Origin: Begonia masoniana
Lineage: Eukaryota > Streptophyta > Magnoliopsida > Cucurbitales > Begoniaceae
Length of the DNA: 64,000 nt
Direction: 5' to 3'
Assembly: GCA_022432975.1 (NCBI GenBank)
Contig: CM039509.1
Location: 45,170,209-45,234,208 of the forward strand
The position numbers and the translations under genes were made by a program. Shown in pieces: positions 23,556 to 35,766 of the stretch. The notes under the pieces are model-generated. The model ran no database searches. It was not told the origin of the DNA and worked only from the letters and a program-made list of their open reading frames with translations. Numbering within the stretch: position 1 is the first letter of the stretch; every line of letters begins with the position of its first letter.

Positions 23556-23692
23556 AAAATCTCATTCTGCATAACAAGCATCCAATGGTTGTATTTGGAG
23601 GCTTGCTGAAAGGCAGTGGGTTCAAGGATGAAGTTAGTTTGAGTAGTGAGAGCCTTTGATTTAAATATACCGTCATTGGATCGTGTTCTCAT
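23556..23692 (-). pseudogene. Copia reverse transcriptase N-terminal fragment
   Basis: The minus-strand frame gives EPTAFQQASKYNHWMLVMQNE, matching the start of copia reverse transcriptase (typically E-P-x-x-F-x-x-A, then W-x-x-A/V-M-x-x-E). It is cut at 23556 by the SIRE-like LTR end, and the following residues come from that LTR. No catalytic YVDD region remains. Confidence 0.75.
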
Positions 23693-23858
23693 GGAATGAT
23701 GATTGATGGTAAATGATCGATCGATCTAGTTTGATGAAGGAATTTGTAAGATAGAAGAAGGAGACTGTAGTGGAACGAAATGAGAACAATTGGTGTGAAT
23801 GGAAATGGGTGTGGGGAGGATGAGAGAGGAAGTGGGCTATAGTGTTATGGTAGAGGAA

Positions 23859-24748
23859 TTAGTAAGTGTAGAAAAAGGTAAGGTGTTTATAAGAATAGAG
23901 AATGTGGGTGGTAATGGCAGGGAGGGAGACTGTGGAAAAGGGAAATGAGAACTCGTCAAAGGAGACATGACAAGTGACATAAATTTTAGTTGAAATATAA
24001 TTTAGACATACATAGCCCTTGTGATGAGAGTTATAGCCTAAGAAAACACAATGAATGGAATGAGGTTGTAACTTATGTTGATTAAAGGGACGAAAAAATA
24101 GAAACCAAAGACAAAAAAAAAAGAGGGACGAGTAAGGAGGCAATTTACCAAATAAACACTGAAAATACGAGTGATTGTTTAAAACAGGTGTAGGTAAAAA
24201 ATTGATTACCATAGTTATAGTGGTAAAAGTGTAAGTGTAAAGCTTTAAGGTTTTACTTTTAAAAGTTCAGTCTGTTTTCTGTCTGCTTATAAAAAAATAA
24301 TAATAATAATAATAGTCCCCATTTTGAAATGTCCCGGAGTGATGGCTCTTCGTCCCCGACCGGGTTGGGGGTCGTCATAGTAAGACCAAAACTTTTGAGG
24401 AACACAATAATTGAATAGGAGAGCTAAACCAGTTTCAACAACATGACGATTCTTTCGTTCTAGACAACCATTTTGATTAGGGGTGTATGGACATGAGATA
24501 CGATGATGTATGCTAAGTGTTTTAAAAACAGATGATAAAGACTGAAATTCTCCACTCCAATCAGACTGCACTTTTTTAATGGTAAAACCAAATTGATTTT
24601 GAACTAATTTATGAAAATCCAAAAAGATTTTGTGAATATCACTTTTCAATTTTAAACAGTAAAGCCACGTAAAATGTGTACAATCATCAACAATTAGTAG
24701 AAAATAACGATCACCAGTAATAGAACTAGCAGGGGAAGGACCCCACAC
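23859..24748 (-). pseudogene. Copia integrase fragment, interrupted
   Basis: The 24748-24381 part carries the integrase core: VDDCTHFTWLYCLKLKS (first Asp), KKVQSDWSGEFQSL (second Asp) and NGCLERKNRHVVETG (Glu), all catalytic positions present. It reads QKFWSY and then enters an inserted LTR fragment (24235-24380). The downstream part (24212-23859) resumes INFLPTPVLNN and HCVFLGYNSHHKGYVC, the usual sequel of copia integrase. Frameshifts lie on both sides. Confidence 0.85.
24235..24380. mobile_element. Short LTR-tail fragment inserted in copia integrase
   Basis: About 145 bases with AAAGTTCAGTCTGTTT, an (AAT)n tract and GTCCCGGAGTGATGGCTC match the end of the LTR at 640-779. Both fragments interrupt copia copies of the same family but at different points. 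No clear target duplication is visible (ATAGT may flank it). Confidence 0.6.
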
Positions 24749-24893
24749 ATCTAGATGTATAAGGTCAAAATGAGATAATGCATGAGAAATAGCAAATGAT
24801 GACTTTTACTCATTTGACATGCAATACAGAATTTGAAAACATCAGACTTAAGAAAAGGTTCATTACATAGACCCAAAACAGAATTTAAAGCAT

Positions 24894-25367
24894 TTAAAAC
24901 ATGTGGCCGAGACGGAGATGCCACACATTTGAAGACGAAACAATGAAGGTGGAGGCAGGGGCGTTGGAGTAGGCAGTCGCAGACAAGGCTTGAGGAGTAG
25001 AGGGTGTTTTATAGAGACCATTATTGAGTGATCCTCGAAGAAGTGTTTGGTGGGAACTACAATCATTAATCACAAAATAAGTGGAATGAAATTCAACGAA
25101 CACCGGATGTTCATGACATAATTGAAGAATAGTAAGAAGATTATGAGACAAAAACTGAGCATGAAAGACATTACGTAATAGAAGAGGATTTTGAATAGTC
25201 AGAAGCAAAGTAGAACAAGAGTGGGTGATAGAGTGAGACTTACTGTCGGCCATCGAGATAGTAGAAGAGCCACTGTAGGGTGTAGAATTGAGCAGCATTG
25301 AAGGGTGTGGGGTGAAATGGTGGGTGGCACCCGCGTCTAATAGCCAGTGTGAAGCATTGGTAGACAC
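24894..25367 (-). pseudogene. Copia protease and pre-integrase fragment
   Basis: This parallels 802-1422. The active site reads LLDAGATHHFT, with Ala where the family normally has Ser or Thr after the catalytic Asp, and the pre-integrase motif WHLRLGHMF is at the end. Upstream (25368-25645) lies the Pro-rich gag end, cut by the Tekay insertion at 25645. Confidence 0.8.
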
Positions 25368-25904
25368 CGACGATGATGGAATGGAAAAATCCCGGCAAAG
25401 TTAGCCTGAGATGGAGAAGAGAAGCTGTGTGGGGTTGGGTACTGGGTCGGATGACTGGGATAATGAAGTGGGTTGTTATACTGGGTTGGGGTATTATAGT
25501 GGGTTGGGCTGGGAGCCTGGTACGATCCATTTTAACCGATGATAGTAGATCACTACTGAGTGGCCCACTTTATTACAAATTTAGCAACTGGGCTTGAAGG
25601 AAGCGGGTCGGAGCGCACGCCGACCAGAAGAAGGAGGCGACCCATTGTCACAACCCTAATACTGTACCCATATTTCCGTACTATATATATATATATATTT
25701 TTATCCTAATATCTTTAACTAAACTCTAGGCGGGATCTAAACCGAAATCGAAACCAGAATCGAAATCAAAATTTAAAATCTAGGTTTAAAACCATTTAAA
25801 ACAAACAAAAACTATTTAATAAAATAATTAAAACTATAACACAATTAAAGAAAAAAGAACAAATAAAAGGGGAGGGCAAAACTGTCCAGCCTGTGACAAA
25901 AAGG

Positions 25905-26050
25905 GAGCAGCGATCACGCTGCACATTGGAGCGCACGATCGCTGCATGTTGCAGCGATCAGTCGCTGCAATTGCAGCGCACGATCGCTGCAATTGCAGCG
26001 CACGATCGCTGCAAGTGCTCCTCGCACAGCGCCCGATCGCCCTCAGCAAT
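25905..26050. repeat. GCACGATCGCTGCAATTGCA palindromic repeat
   Basis: Three to four units of roughly 21 bp built from CGATCGCTGCA and TTGCAGCG. They are largely self-complementary. The 5' LTR copy at 33540-33605 has only one to two units. Next to it (about 26100-26145) is an inverted pair, CTCTCTGGA and TCCAGAGAG. Confidence 0.8.
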
Positions 26051-26849
26051 TTGTACTGCAATCGCAACAGCTCTTTCTTCTCTTCTTTTTTAACACCAAT
26101 ACTCTCTGGAATACGTGATTTCAGAGAGCAATCCAGAGAGCAGAACACTTTAAAAAAAATGCTCTCTGTAATCTAAATTCATACGCTTCCATACATTCTC
26201 ATATCCTCAACATTAAAGCACCGAAACATACACTTCACTCCGTCTATCACTAAAAACCGATCCAAAACGTATTTAAAACCATATACATTTTCATGAAACC
26301 GAACTGCATGGATATGTTTAAAATCTAAACAAACCTATATGTTTCAAAATCACCCAAAACAGTTCCAAAACGTTTGAAAGTGTTAAAACGTAATCCTATC
26401 AACTACTAGAATCAAGCATTCTAAAATGTCTATACTACCAACAGCCCAAAATGTGCCAAAGCCCTCAAAATCTATACAATTTGTCCCCACGGGTCAGATA
26501 AGCCTCGACCGCGCCAGCACACCACCACAGCCATCCTCCGTCAACTGGACTCAAGCCTCAGGAGGAGGGACATCGTCCTCACCTGCCTCGATGTCTAAGT
26601 CACCTACACCATACAATACACTATGAGATGAAATCCCAGTAAGCTCTACGTAAATGCAATGCATGCTGTGCATATGAGTTCATTAATCATGTATGTTTTC
26701 TTTACTATGCAATGCTCAATAGGTGTCACCGAGATCCTATCCCTCTAACCAGAGAGAGCTCATCCAGCGGGCGGACTACTCTTTCCAGCTAGAAGTGGGG
26801 GGTGCACGCTTACAACACGTACAGCCGTGCCTAAGCCCCACTTCGCGTG

Positions 26850-26956
26850 ACCAATACGCCTTTCGGCCAATACGCCTTTCGGCCAATACGCCTTTCGGCC
26901 AATACGCCTTTCGGCCAATACGCCTTTCGGCTAATAAGCCTTTCGGCCAATGCTAT
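26850..26956. repeat. CAATACGCCTTTCGGC tandem repeat
   Basis: Five perfect 16-bp units followed by a TAATAAGCCTTTCGGC variant. The equivalent place in the 5' LTR (34430-34482) has two perfect units plus the variant, so copy number differs between the two LTRs of one element. Confidence 0.92.
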
Positions 26957-28271
26957 GCTTTACGTTATCTTTAAAACTCTGTGCGAAAGTTCATTTTCAT
27001 GCTTTTCTTTAAAACAAGTGATGCGTGAACAGTTCAATATCTTAAAGTAAACAAACAATAACGTGTACCATCAAGACTGTAAAGCGTAAACTATAAACCC
27101 CTAAAACCTAGCTACCCCAAACCAAGTACAATTAAACAAATGCATCTCCAAAATTCCTCGAGACGACATTCGACGTACGGTGTAGGCCAATCGGCCAGAG
27201 AAGAATCACGAGAACTTACCTCGTGTCCAAAGCAGCTCAAGCTCCGTCCACGAGCGTTGTTTGTCTGAAGCAAAACACAATATTCGCCGTTAAAACTAAT
27301 TTAAGGTACTTAACGTCCAAATAAATAAAACCTTAACTAAAGAAATTTCCTATAACTTTAATTCAATTCATCGAGCTATTCCATTGGACAATACTCGCTC
27401 AGCACCTTAAATTCCAATTTACGAGTTTTTCCCTAAATCTCGAAAATCCCTAATTTTTAACTTTCGTCCTAAATCAATCAAATTCGTCCAATAACATTCA
27501 ATACGTCCAATATATACTTTATTACGGCAAACCTATTAATTACCAACCCTAAATCTCGTTTTTAATCGAAAACCTAACGAAAACCCTAAACGTAAAACTC
27601 TACGAAACTCGAAGTTTTACGCTCTAAAACTTTAGAATCATACCTAGAGCGTTGATTGGAGGAGAAAGCGTGAAGAAAACGGAACGAACGGAGGAAGAAT
27701 CGGAGGTCGGATCGTCGAGAAACCCTTGCGGTCAGAGAGGAAGCCGAGAGAAAATCGAAGGAAAGAAGCTTCTGGCGTGAAAATGGAGAAAGAGAAAGAA
27801 GAAAAAGGTTTTTAATATTAATTTGTCTTGACAAATTACCATTCTGCCCTTCCATAGTTTTTATATTAGTTTCGTCTTTTGTTTCATTAATTAACTAGCT
27901 ATACGATTTCACCAAATCTCCTTATTTCACCAATAAGTCCAACTTATTATTTGGGATTTATTAAAACTGTCCGTTCGTAAATCGGACCTCGTTTACTATT
28001 TTTTCTTAAACGTCCATTTCGTTACGAGAAGCGTATTTACTCGGAATACAGCGTTACTATTCCGAAAATTCCCTAAATTTCCTTAAAATTCCTATTAATC
28101 GTTAGGATCGTAATGACGCTTTCATTTTGTGAAACGGACCTGATTTGACATATTTACCAAAAATGCCACATATATAATAAAATATTAATATAATATATTA
28201 AATCCAAAATCCGTACAAGCCGGGTATTGCATTCCACCCACCTTATTTAGAATTTTGTCCACAATATTTAA

Positions 28272-31200
28272 CTATACAAACAACTCAGGATATCTAGTCA
28301 TCATATCCTGCTGTCGCTCCCACGTAGCCTCTTCCACCTCGTGGTTCCGCCACAAAACTTTGACCAGCGGAATCTCTTTGTTGCGCAATACCTTGATGGA
28401 AGTCTCCAAAATACGCATCGCCCCCTCTTCGTACGTCAAGGTAGGCTGTACCACGATCTCTGTAGCTTCCACGGCATGTGATGGATCACGTAGACATCTC
28501 CGAAGCATAGATACGTGGAACACATCGTGGATACCCTCCATAGAAGCCGGAAGCTGCAGTCTATGCGCCAACTTCCCAATCCTCTTCAGAATAGGAAAGG
28601 GCCCCACATAACGAGGGTTTAGCTTACCCCTCCCTCCAAATCTCGCAACACCTTTGAACGGAGAAACTTTAAGATAAACTTCGTCACCTTCCTCGAACTC
28701 TAGCTCTCTCCGTCTCGTGTCAGCATAGCTCTTCTGTCTGCTCTGAGCTACCTCTATACGCTGTCGGATAATGGCAATCTTCTCTGCCGTCTGCTGTAGA
28801 ATCTCTGGACCAACGATGCTGGCCTCGCCAACCTCGTCCCAATATAACGGAGACCTACACTTCCGACCATACAACGCCTCATACGGAGCCATGCCAATAG
28901 TAGCCTGGAAGCTGTTGTTGTACGAGAACTCAACCAGAGGTAAATATCGGCTCCACGAGCCCTGAAACTCCAGCACACAAGCTCTGAGCATATCCTCAAG
29001 TATCTGATTCGTCCTCTCTGTCTGACCATCAGTCTGAGGATGAAAGGCCGTGCTGAAATTAAGCTGAGTCCCCATAGCTCTGTGTAAACTCTTCCAGAAC
29101 TTCGATGTGAATCTCGGATCTCTGTCTGAGACAATGGAAACTGGCACTCCATGTAGTCTGACAATCTCCTGCACATAAAGCTCGGCGAGCTGATCCATAG
29201 AAGATGTCATCCTCACAGATAAGAAGTGGGCCGACTTTGTCAATCGGTCCATAATAACCCATATGCCGTCATGGCCCTTCGTCGTCCTCGGGAGCCCCAC
29301 AATGAAATCCATGGAGATCTGCTCCCACTTCCACTCCGGAATCGACAGTGGCAATAACGTTCCGACCGGTCTCTGGTGCTCTTCCTTCACCTGTTGACAT
29401 ACTAAACAGGTCTCAACATACTTGGCAATCTCCCTCTTCATGTTCGGCCACCAGAAGTGTTGTTTCAAATCTCTATACATCTTGGTACTTCCCGGGTGCA
29501 CAGAATATGCCGAAGAATGTGCCTCGACCAATATCTCCTTCTTCAGATCCTCGTCGCTAGGCACGTACCACCTATGCCTGAACTTCAGAATACCATCCTC
29601 CGATAAATGGAAATCCGACGAGTCTCCCAATGTCATGCTGGATCGAAGCTCCTCACACTCCGTATCATTCTGCTGAGCCTCACGTATCTGATCCAGGATA
29701 GTCGGCCTGAGTGAAATGTTGGTGAGCATACTGGACAACTCTGCCACTATCTCAACGTCGAACCTCTCAATCTCAGACCGCAGCGTAACTGACATCGCTG
29801 CTAATGAAGGCTGACTCGCAGAAGGCACTCTACTCAAGGCATCAGCAACCTTGTTCGCCTTTCCTGGATGGTACTTGATATCAAAATCATAATCTTTGAC
29901 GAACTCAAGCCATCGTCTCTGTCGCATGTTCAGCTCCTTCTGCGTAAATAAATACTTCAGGCTCTTGTGGTTAGAAAATATCTCGCACTGCTGCCCATAT
30001 AAATAATGTCTCCATATCTTCAGTGCGAAGACCACAACTGCTAACTCAAGGTCGTGCGTAGGGTAATTCTGCTCGTACGGCTTCAACTGCCGAGAAGCAT
30101 AAGAAATAACTCTCCCCTCCTGCATCAATACACAACCAAGTCCCATTCCAGACGCATCACAGTAAATACTGAATCTAACACCTTCAACGGGTAGCGCCAG
30201 TACTGGAGCGGTGGTCAATCTCTACTTTAACTCCATGAAACTGTCATCACAAGCAGACGACCATATAAACCTCTCGTTCTTCCGAGTCAATCGTGAGAGG
30301 GGAAGTGCGATCTTCGAGAATCCCTCTATAAACTTCCGATAATAACCGGCCAATCCGAGAAATCCACGCACCTCACGTACGTTCTTCGGCTGTGGCCAAT
30401 CTCTGACCACCTGAATCTTGCTCGGATCCACAGAAACTCCGTCCTGTGATATGATATGGCCAAGGAAGCTCACTCTGTCGAACCAGAACTCGCACTTCGA
30501 AAACTTGGGATATAGCTGGCGTTGACTCAGAATCTGTAAAACGATCCTCAGATGCTCCTCGTGCTCTTCCTTCGTCTTAGAGTAAATCAGGATATCGTCA
30601 ATGAAAACCACCACGAACTTGTCCAGATACTCCTTGAAGACACGGTTCATCAAGTCCATAAACGCTGCAGGGGCATTCGTAAGTCCGAAAGACATAACAA
30701 GGAACTCATAATGCCCATACCTCGTTCGGAATGCCGTCTTCGGTATATCATCCTTCCAGACCTTTAGCTGATTGTAACCTGAGCGTAGATCAATCCTCGA
30801 AAATACTCGGGCACCTTGCAGCTGATCAAATAAATCGTCAATCCGAGGCAATGGATACTTATTTTTCACCGTTAATTTGTTCAACTCCCTGTAATCAATG
30901 CACATCCTGAGGGTCCCGTCTTTCTTCTTGACAAACAGAACCGGCGCACCCCAAGGCGATACACTGGGTCAAATAAATCCGTTATCTAACAACTCATCAA
31001 GCTGAGTTCTCAGCTCTCTCAAATCAGCTGGTGCCAATCGATACGGGTTTTTAAACCTCGGCGCGGAGTTTGGGTAGACATCAATAGTGAACTCGATCTC
31101 CCGGTCTGGTGGTAACCCAGGAAGATCATCAAGAAAGATCCCAGAGAACTCTCTGACAATAGGAATGTCGCTCGGCTTTTCTTCGCTGAGCAACTGACAA

Positions 31201-32753
31201 TCAAATACAGAGGCCAAATAAATAGAGCACGCACCTTTAAACTGCTCGTTGACCTTTATGGAATAAGAAATAGGCGAGCTACTCAATCTGCTCATCGCCT
31301 GATAAGAAAACTCGGCTCTATCCGGGGGTCGGAAGGTCACAATCCCGGATCGACAATCGATGGTGGCGAAATGCTGCGATAGCCAGTCCATCCCTAAGAT
31401 AAGATCATAGTGCTCGATGCTCATAACAATAAGGCGAGCATAGAGGGTACGATCCCCAATCGAGATAATATTACCCTGGACTACACGACCTGACTGCATA
31501 CGCTCTCCTGAAGGTAGCATCACACTATACTCACATTCTGCTAACTCAGGCGCAAGCCTCAATCTCGACACACAAGCGGTGGAAACAAAAGAATGCGTAG
31601 CTCCCGTGTCTAATAAAGAAAATACAGGAACGCCTGTAACCAATATAGTACCTGCGATCACGGCAGGCTGATCCTCGTTATCAACATCACCAAGCTCGAT
31701 AAAAGCGAAGATCCTGGGCATAACTCTCCTCTGATCACTGCCCGACTGATCTCGACCCCGCTTCGGGCAGTCTCTAGCAAAATGGCCTTGCTCTCCACAC
31801 CAATAACATACATTCGTGCCCATCCTGCACTGGCCAGTGTGCTCCTTCTGACATTTAGGGCAGACAGGTGCCTGAGAAGCGCCCTGTACCTGCTTCCCCT
31901 TTCCCCGGTCGTTACCTCCCTCAAGAGGTCTCTTCACACCCCTCTGCTGCTGCTGAGGCTGTGCTCTCGGCTGCCAACCTCGGTTCAGTGACTGAGGTCG
32001 GATCTCTCGAAAGAAGCCTTTAGATGGCTCCCTCGGTCTGGTAGAACTTTGCTCAACAGCCTCAATGTCGAGGGCTCTGGCCACTATCTCGTCGTAGGAT
32101 ACGTCACGTACTCCTGATATCGTAAGGCGCATCCGGAACTCCTGGCTAAGTTCCTGTAAAAACCGACGCACCTTATCCTCGTTGACGCTGACCTGCCGTG
32201 GTGCAAATCGAGACAGCGCCTCAAATCTCTTAACGTACTCGGCAATAGACGCAGTCTGCCGCAACTGCATAAACTCGACCATCTTCGCCTCGCGAACGGT
32301 ATGGCTGAAATATTTATCGTAGAACAATGTCGTGAACCTCTCCCAGCCCATAATAGTAACATCGGTGGTCATCTTCACTGTGTCCCACCAAAACCGGGCA
32401 TCTAAGGCCAGGTGGTAAGTCACCAACGCCACCTTCTCCCCGTCCTCAATGCTAGCATACGCCAGCATGTCCTCCATCTTGCGAATCCACTCCTCAGCTG
32501 AAGAGGGATCAGTGGACTGTCCGCTAAATATAGGGGGTTGGAGCTTCTGAAATCTCTCCATCCCACGGTTACCCGGAATAGCTACCTCCTGAGCTCTAGT
32601 GCCCTCTCGGTCTATAAGAGTACCCAGCTGCTGAGACTGCCTCTCCATCTGCTGAGCCTGTCTCTCCATGTGCTGAGACTGCTGAGCAATAAAATCCTTG
32701 AGGGTATCAATCGTATCGTCTCGGTCGTCTCGGTCATTTCCTCGACGCACCAT
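28272..32753 (-). pseudogene. Tekay chromovirus gag-pol polyprotein with two stops
   Basis: A single frame of about 1494 codons runs from an ATG at 32753 (MVRRGND) to TAG at 28272. An upstream in-frame ATG at 32786 is less likely by comparison with the duplicated start. In order it shows the gag core, the zinc knuckle CYWCGEQGHFARDC, the protease LLDTGATHSF, reverse transcriptase with [10 protein letters not shown], RNase H with [11 protein letters not shown], the integrase HHCC region ([11 protein letters not shown] ... CLVCQQ), the DDE core ([19 protein letters not shown], Glu in TERTNQILE) and a GPF/chromodomain-like end ([14 protein letters not shown]). In-frame stops are TGA at 30971-30969 and TAG at 30224-30222. 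Both are consistent with C-to-T changes from CGA and CAG. No frameshift is seen. Confidence 0.93.
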
Positions 32754-33300
32754 TTTATAAACAACTCCTATAAAAAGTTCAAACAAACACTCTAAGAAAT
32801 CGAAATAAACAAAGCTATAAACATACTTACAGTTGATGAAGAATGTCCGCGTAGTGGCTGTGCAGTCGAGCAGTCTACAGAATTGTTTTTAAAAACTCGG
32901 GGCTCTGATACCATAAATTGTCACGACCCTAATACTGTACCCATATTTCCGTACATATATTAATATATATATATATAGATGAGACTGCCTCTCCATCTGC
33001 TGAGCCTGTCTCTCCATGTGCTGAGACTGCTGAGCAATAAAATCCTTGAGGGTATCAATCGTATCGTCTCGGTCGTCTCGGTCATTTCCTCGACGCACCA
33101 TTTTTATAAACAACTCCTATAAAAAGTTCAAACAAACACTCTAAGAAATCGAAATAAAACAAAGCTATAAACATACTTACAGTTGATGAAGAATGTCCGC
33201 GTAGTGGCTGTGCAGTCGAGCAGTCTACAGAATTGTTTTTAAAACTCGGGGGCTCTGATACCATAAATTGTCACGACCCTAATACTGTACCCATATTTCC

Positions 33301-33334
<34 letters not shown>
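32635..33334 (-). repeat. 350-bp tandem duplication of LTR end, primer site and gag start
   Basis: Positions 32635-32984 and 32985-33334 carry the same series: first gag codons, leader, primer-binding site and the terminal ~65 bp of the LTR. The break points fall in an (AT)n tract of the LTR. The result is two primer sites (32902-32913 and 33252-33263) and two gag starts. The outer start (33101) runs about 40 codons and then enters LTR sequence out of context. Confidence 0.9.
33252..33263 (-). other. Primer-binding site for initiator tRNA-Met
   Basis: The minus strand reads TGGTATCAGAGC, five bases inside the 5' LTR end at 33269. This 12-base sequence is complementary to the 3' end of plant initiator tRNA-Met, used to prime minus-strand DNA. 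A second copy at 32902-32913 comes from the local duplication. Confidence 0.95.
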
Positions 33335-33352
<18 letters not shown>

Positions 33353-35761
33353 CTTTAACTAAACTCTAGGCGGGATCTAAACCGAAATCGAAACCAGAAT
33401 CGAAATCGGAATTTAAAATCTAGGTTTAAAACCATTTAAAACAAACATAAAACTATTTAATAAAATAATTAAAACTATAACACAATTAAAGAAAACAGAA
33501 CAAATAAAAGGGGAGGGCAAAACTGTCCAGCCCGTGACCAAAGGGAGCAGCGATCATGCTGCACATTGCAGCGCACGATCGCTGCAAGTGCTCCTCGCGC
33601 AGCGCCCAATCGCCCTCAGCAATTTGTACTGCGATCGCAGCAGCTCTTTCTTCTCTTCTCTTCTCTTTTAACACAAATACTCTCTGGAATACGTGATTCC
33701 AGAGAGCAATCCAGAGAGCAGAACACTTTAAAAAAAATGCTCTCTGTAATCTAAATTCATACGCTTCCATACATTCTCATATCCTCAACATTAAAGCACC
33801 GAAACATACACTTCACTCCGTCTATCACTAAAAACCGATCCAAAACGTATTTAAAACCATATACATTTTCATGAAACCGAACTGCATGGATATGTTTAAA
33901 ATCTAAACAAACCTATATGTTTCAAAATCACCCAAAACAGTTCCAAAACGTTTGAAAGTGTTAAAACGTAATCCTATCAACTACTAGAATCAAGCATTCT
34001 AAAATGTCTATACTACCAACAGCCCAAAATGTGCCAAAGCCCTCAAAATCTATACAATTTGTCCCCACGGGTCAGATAAGCCTCGACCGCGCCAGCACAC
34101 CACCACAGCCATCCTCCGTCAACTGGACTCAAGCCTCAGGAGGAGGGACATCGTCCTCACCTGCCTCGATGTCTAAGTCACCTACACCATACAATACACT
34201 ATGAGATGAAATCCCAGTAAGCTCTACGTAAATGCAATGCATGCTGTGCATATGAGTTCATTAATCATGTATGTTTTCTTTACTATGCAATGCTCAATAG
34301 GTGTCACCGAGATCCTATCCCTCTAACCAGAGAGAGCTCATCCAGCGGGCGGACTACTCTTTCCAGCTAGAAGTGGGGGGTGCACGCTTACAACACGTAC
34401 AGCCGTGCCTAAGCCCCACTTCGCGTGACCAATACGCCTTTCGGCCAATACGCCTTTCGGCCAATAAGCCTTTCGGCCAATGCTATGCTTTACGTTATCT
34501 TTAAAACTCTGTGCGAAAGTTCATTTTCATGCTTTTCTTTAAAACAAGTGATGCGTGAACAGTTCAATATCTTAAAGTAAACAAACAATAACGTGTACCA
34601 TCAAGACTGTAAAGCGTAAACTATAAACCCCTAAAACCTAGCTACCCCAAACCAAGTACAATTAAACAAACGCATCTCCAAAATTCCTCGAGACGACATT
34701 CGACGTACGGTGTAGGCCAATCGGCTAGAGAAGAATCACGAGAACTTACCTCGTGTCCAAAGCAGCTCAAGCTCCGTCCACGAGCATTGTTTGTCTGAAG
34801 CAAAATACAATATTCGCCGTTAAAACTAATTTAAGGTACTTAACGTCCAAATAAATAAAACCTTAACTAAAGAAATTTCCTATAACTTTAATTCAATTCA
34901 TCGAGCTATTCCATTGGACAATACTCTCTCAGCACCTTAAATTCCAATTTACGAGTTTTTCCCTAAATCTCGAAAATCCCTAATTTTTAACTTTCGTCCT
35001 AAATCAATCAAATTCGTCCAATAACGTTCAATACGTCCAATATATACTTTATTACGGCAAACCTATTAATTACCAACCCTAAATCTCGTTTTTAATCGAA
35101 AACCTAACGAAAACCCTAAACGTAAAACTCTACGAAACTCGAAGTTTTACGCTCTAAAACTTTAGAATCATACCTAGAGCGTTGATTGGAGGAGAAAGCG
35201 TGAAGAAAACGGAACGAACGGAGGAAGAATCAGAGGTCGGATCGTCGAGAAACCCTCGCGGGCAGAGAGGAAGCGGAGAGAAAATCGAAGGAAAGAAGCT
35301 TCTGGCGTGAAAATGGAGAAAGAGAAAGAAGAAAAAGGTTTTTAATATTAATTTGTCTTGACAAATTACCATTCTGCCCTTCCATAGTTTTTATATTAGT
35401 TTCGTCCTTTGTTTCGTTAATTAACTAGCTATACGATTTCACCAAATCTCCTTATTTCACCAATAAGTCCAACTTATTATTTGGGATTTATTAAAACTGT
35501 CCGTTCGTAAATCGGACCTCGTTTACTATTTTTTCTTAAACGTCCATTTCGTTACGAGAAGCGTATTTACTCGGAATACAGCGTTACTATTCCGAAAATT
35601 TTCTAAATTTCCTTAAAATTCCTATTAATCGTTAGGATCGTAATGACGCTTTCTTTTCGTGAAACGGACCTGATTTGACATATTTACCAAAAATGCCACA
35701 TATATAATAAAATATTAATATAATATATTAAATCCAAAATCCGTACAAGCCGGGTATTACA
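33269..35761 (-). repeat. 5' LTR of the Tekay element
   Basis: 2493 bp, from TGTAATACCCGG to GGGTCGTGACA on the minus strand. A long (AT)n tract at 33304-33348 is much longer than in the 3' LTR (25682-25701). Outside the repeats I see only scattered single-base differences from the 3' LTR. Confidence 0.93.
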
Positions 35762-35766
35762 CCCAT

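Larger units (their letters stand above)
25646..28231 (-). repeat. 3' LTR of the Tekay element
   Basis: Read on the minus strand it starts TGCAATACCCGG (the 5' LTR has TGTAATACCCGG) and ends TTGTGACA. At 2586 bp it is 93 bp longer than the 5' LTR, mainly through extra units of two short repeats: GCGATCGCTGCAATTGCA-like units at 25910-26020 and CAATACGCCTTTCGGC units at 26850-26955. Confidence 0.93.
25646..35761 (-). mobile_element. Near-complete Tekay/Del chromovirus (Ty3/gypsy)
   Basis: Structure on the minus strand: 5' LTR 35761-33269, primer-binding site 33263-33252, gag-pol 32753-28272, polypurine tract AAGGTGGGTGGA, 3' LTR 28231-25646. A CCCAT target duplication flanks it (25641-25645 and 35762-35766), and the copia sequence joins cleanly when the element is removed. 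Domain order gag, zinc knuckle, protease, reverse transcriptase, RNase H, integrase, C-terminal chromodomain-like tail is that of chromoviruses. The two LTRs are almost identical outside short tandem repeats, so insertion is recent. Two stop codons and an internal duplication near the 5' end damage it. Confidence 0.95.

Noticed and set aside
30552..32795. Plus-strand frames inside the Tekay element
   Set aside because: They are antisense to the gag-pol frame and carry no domain of their own.
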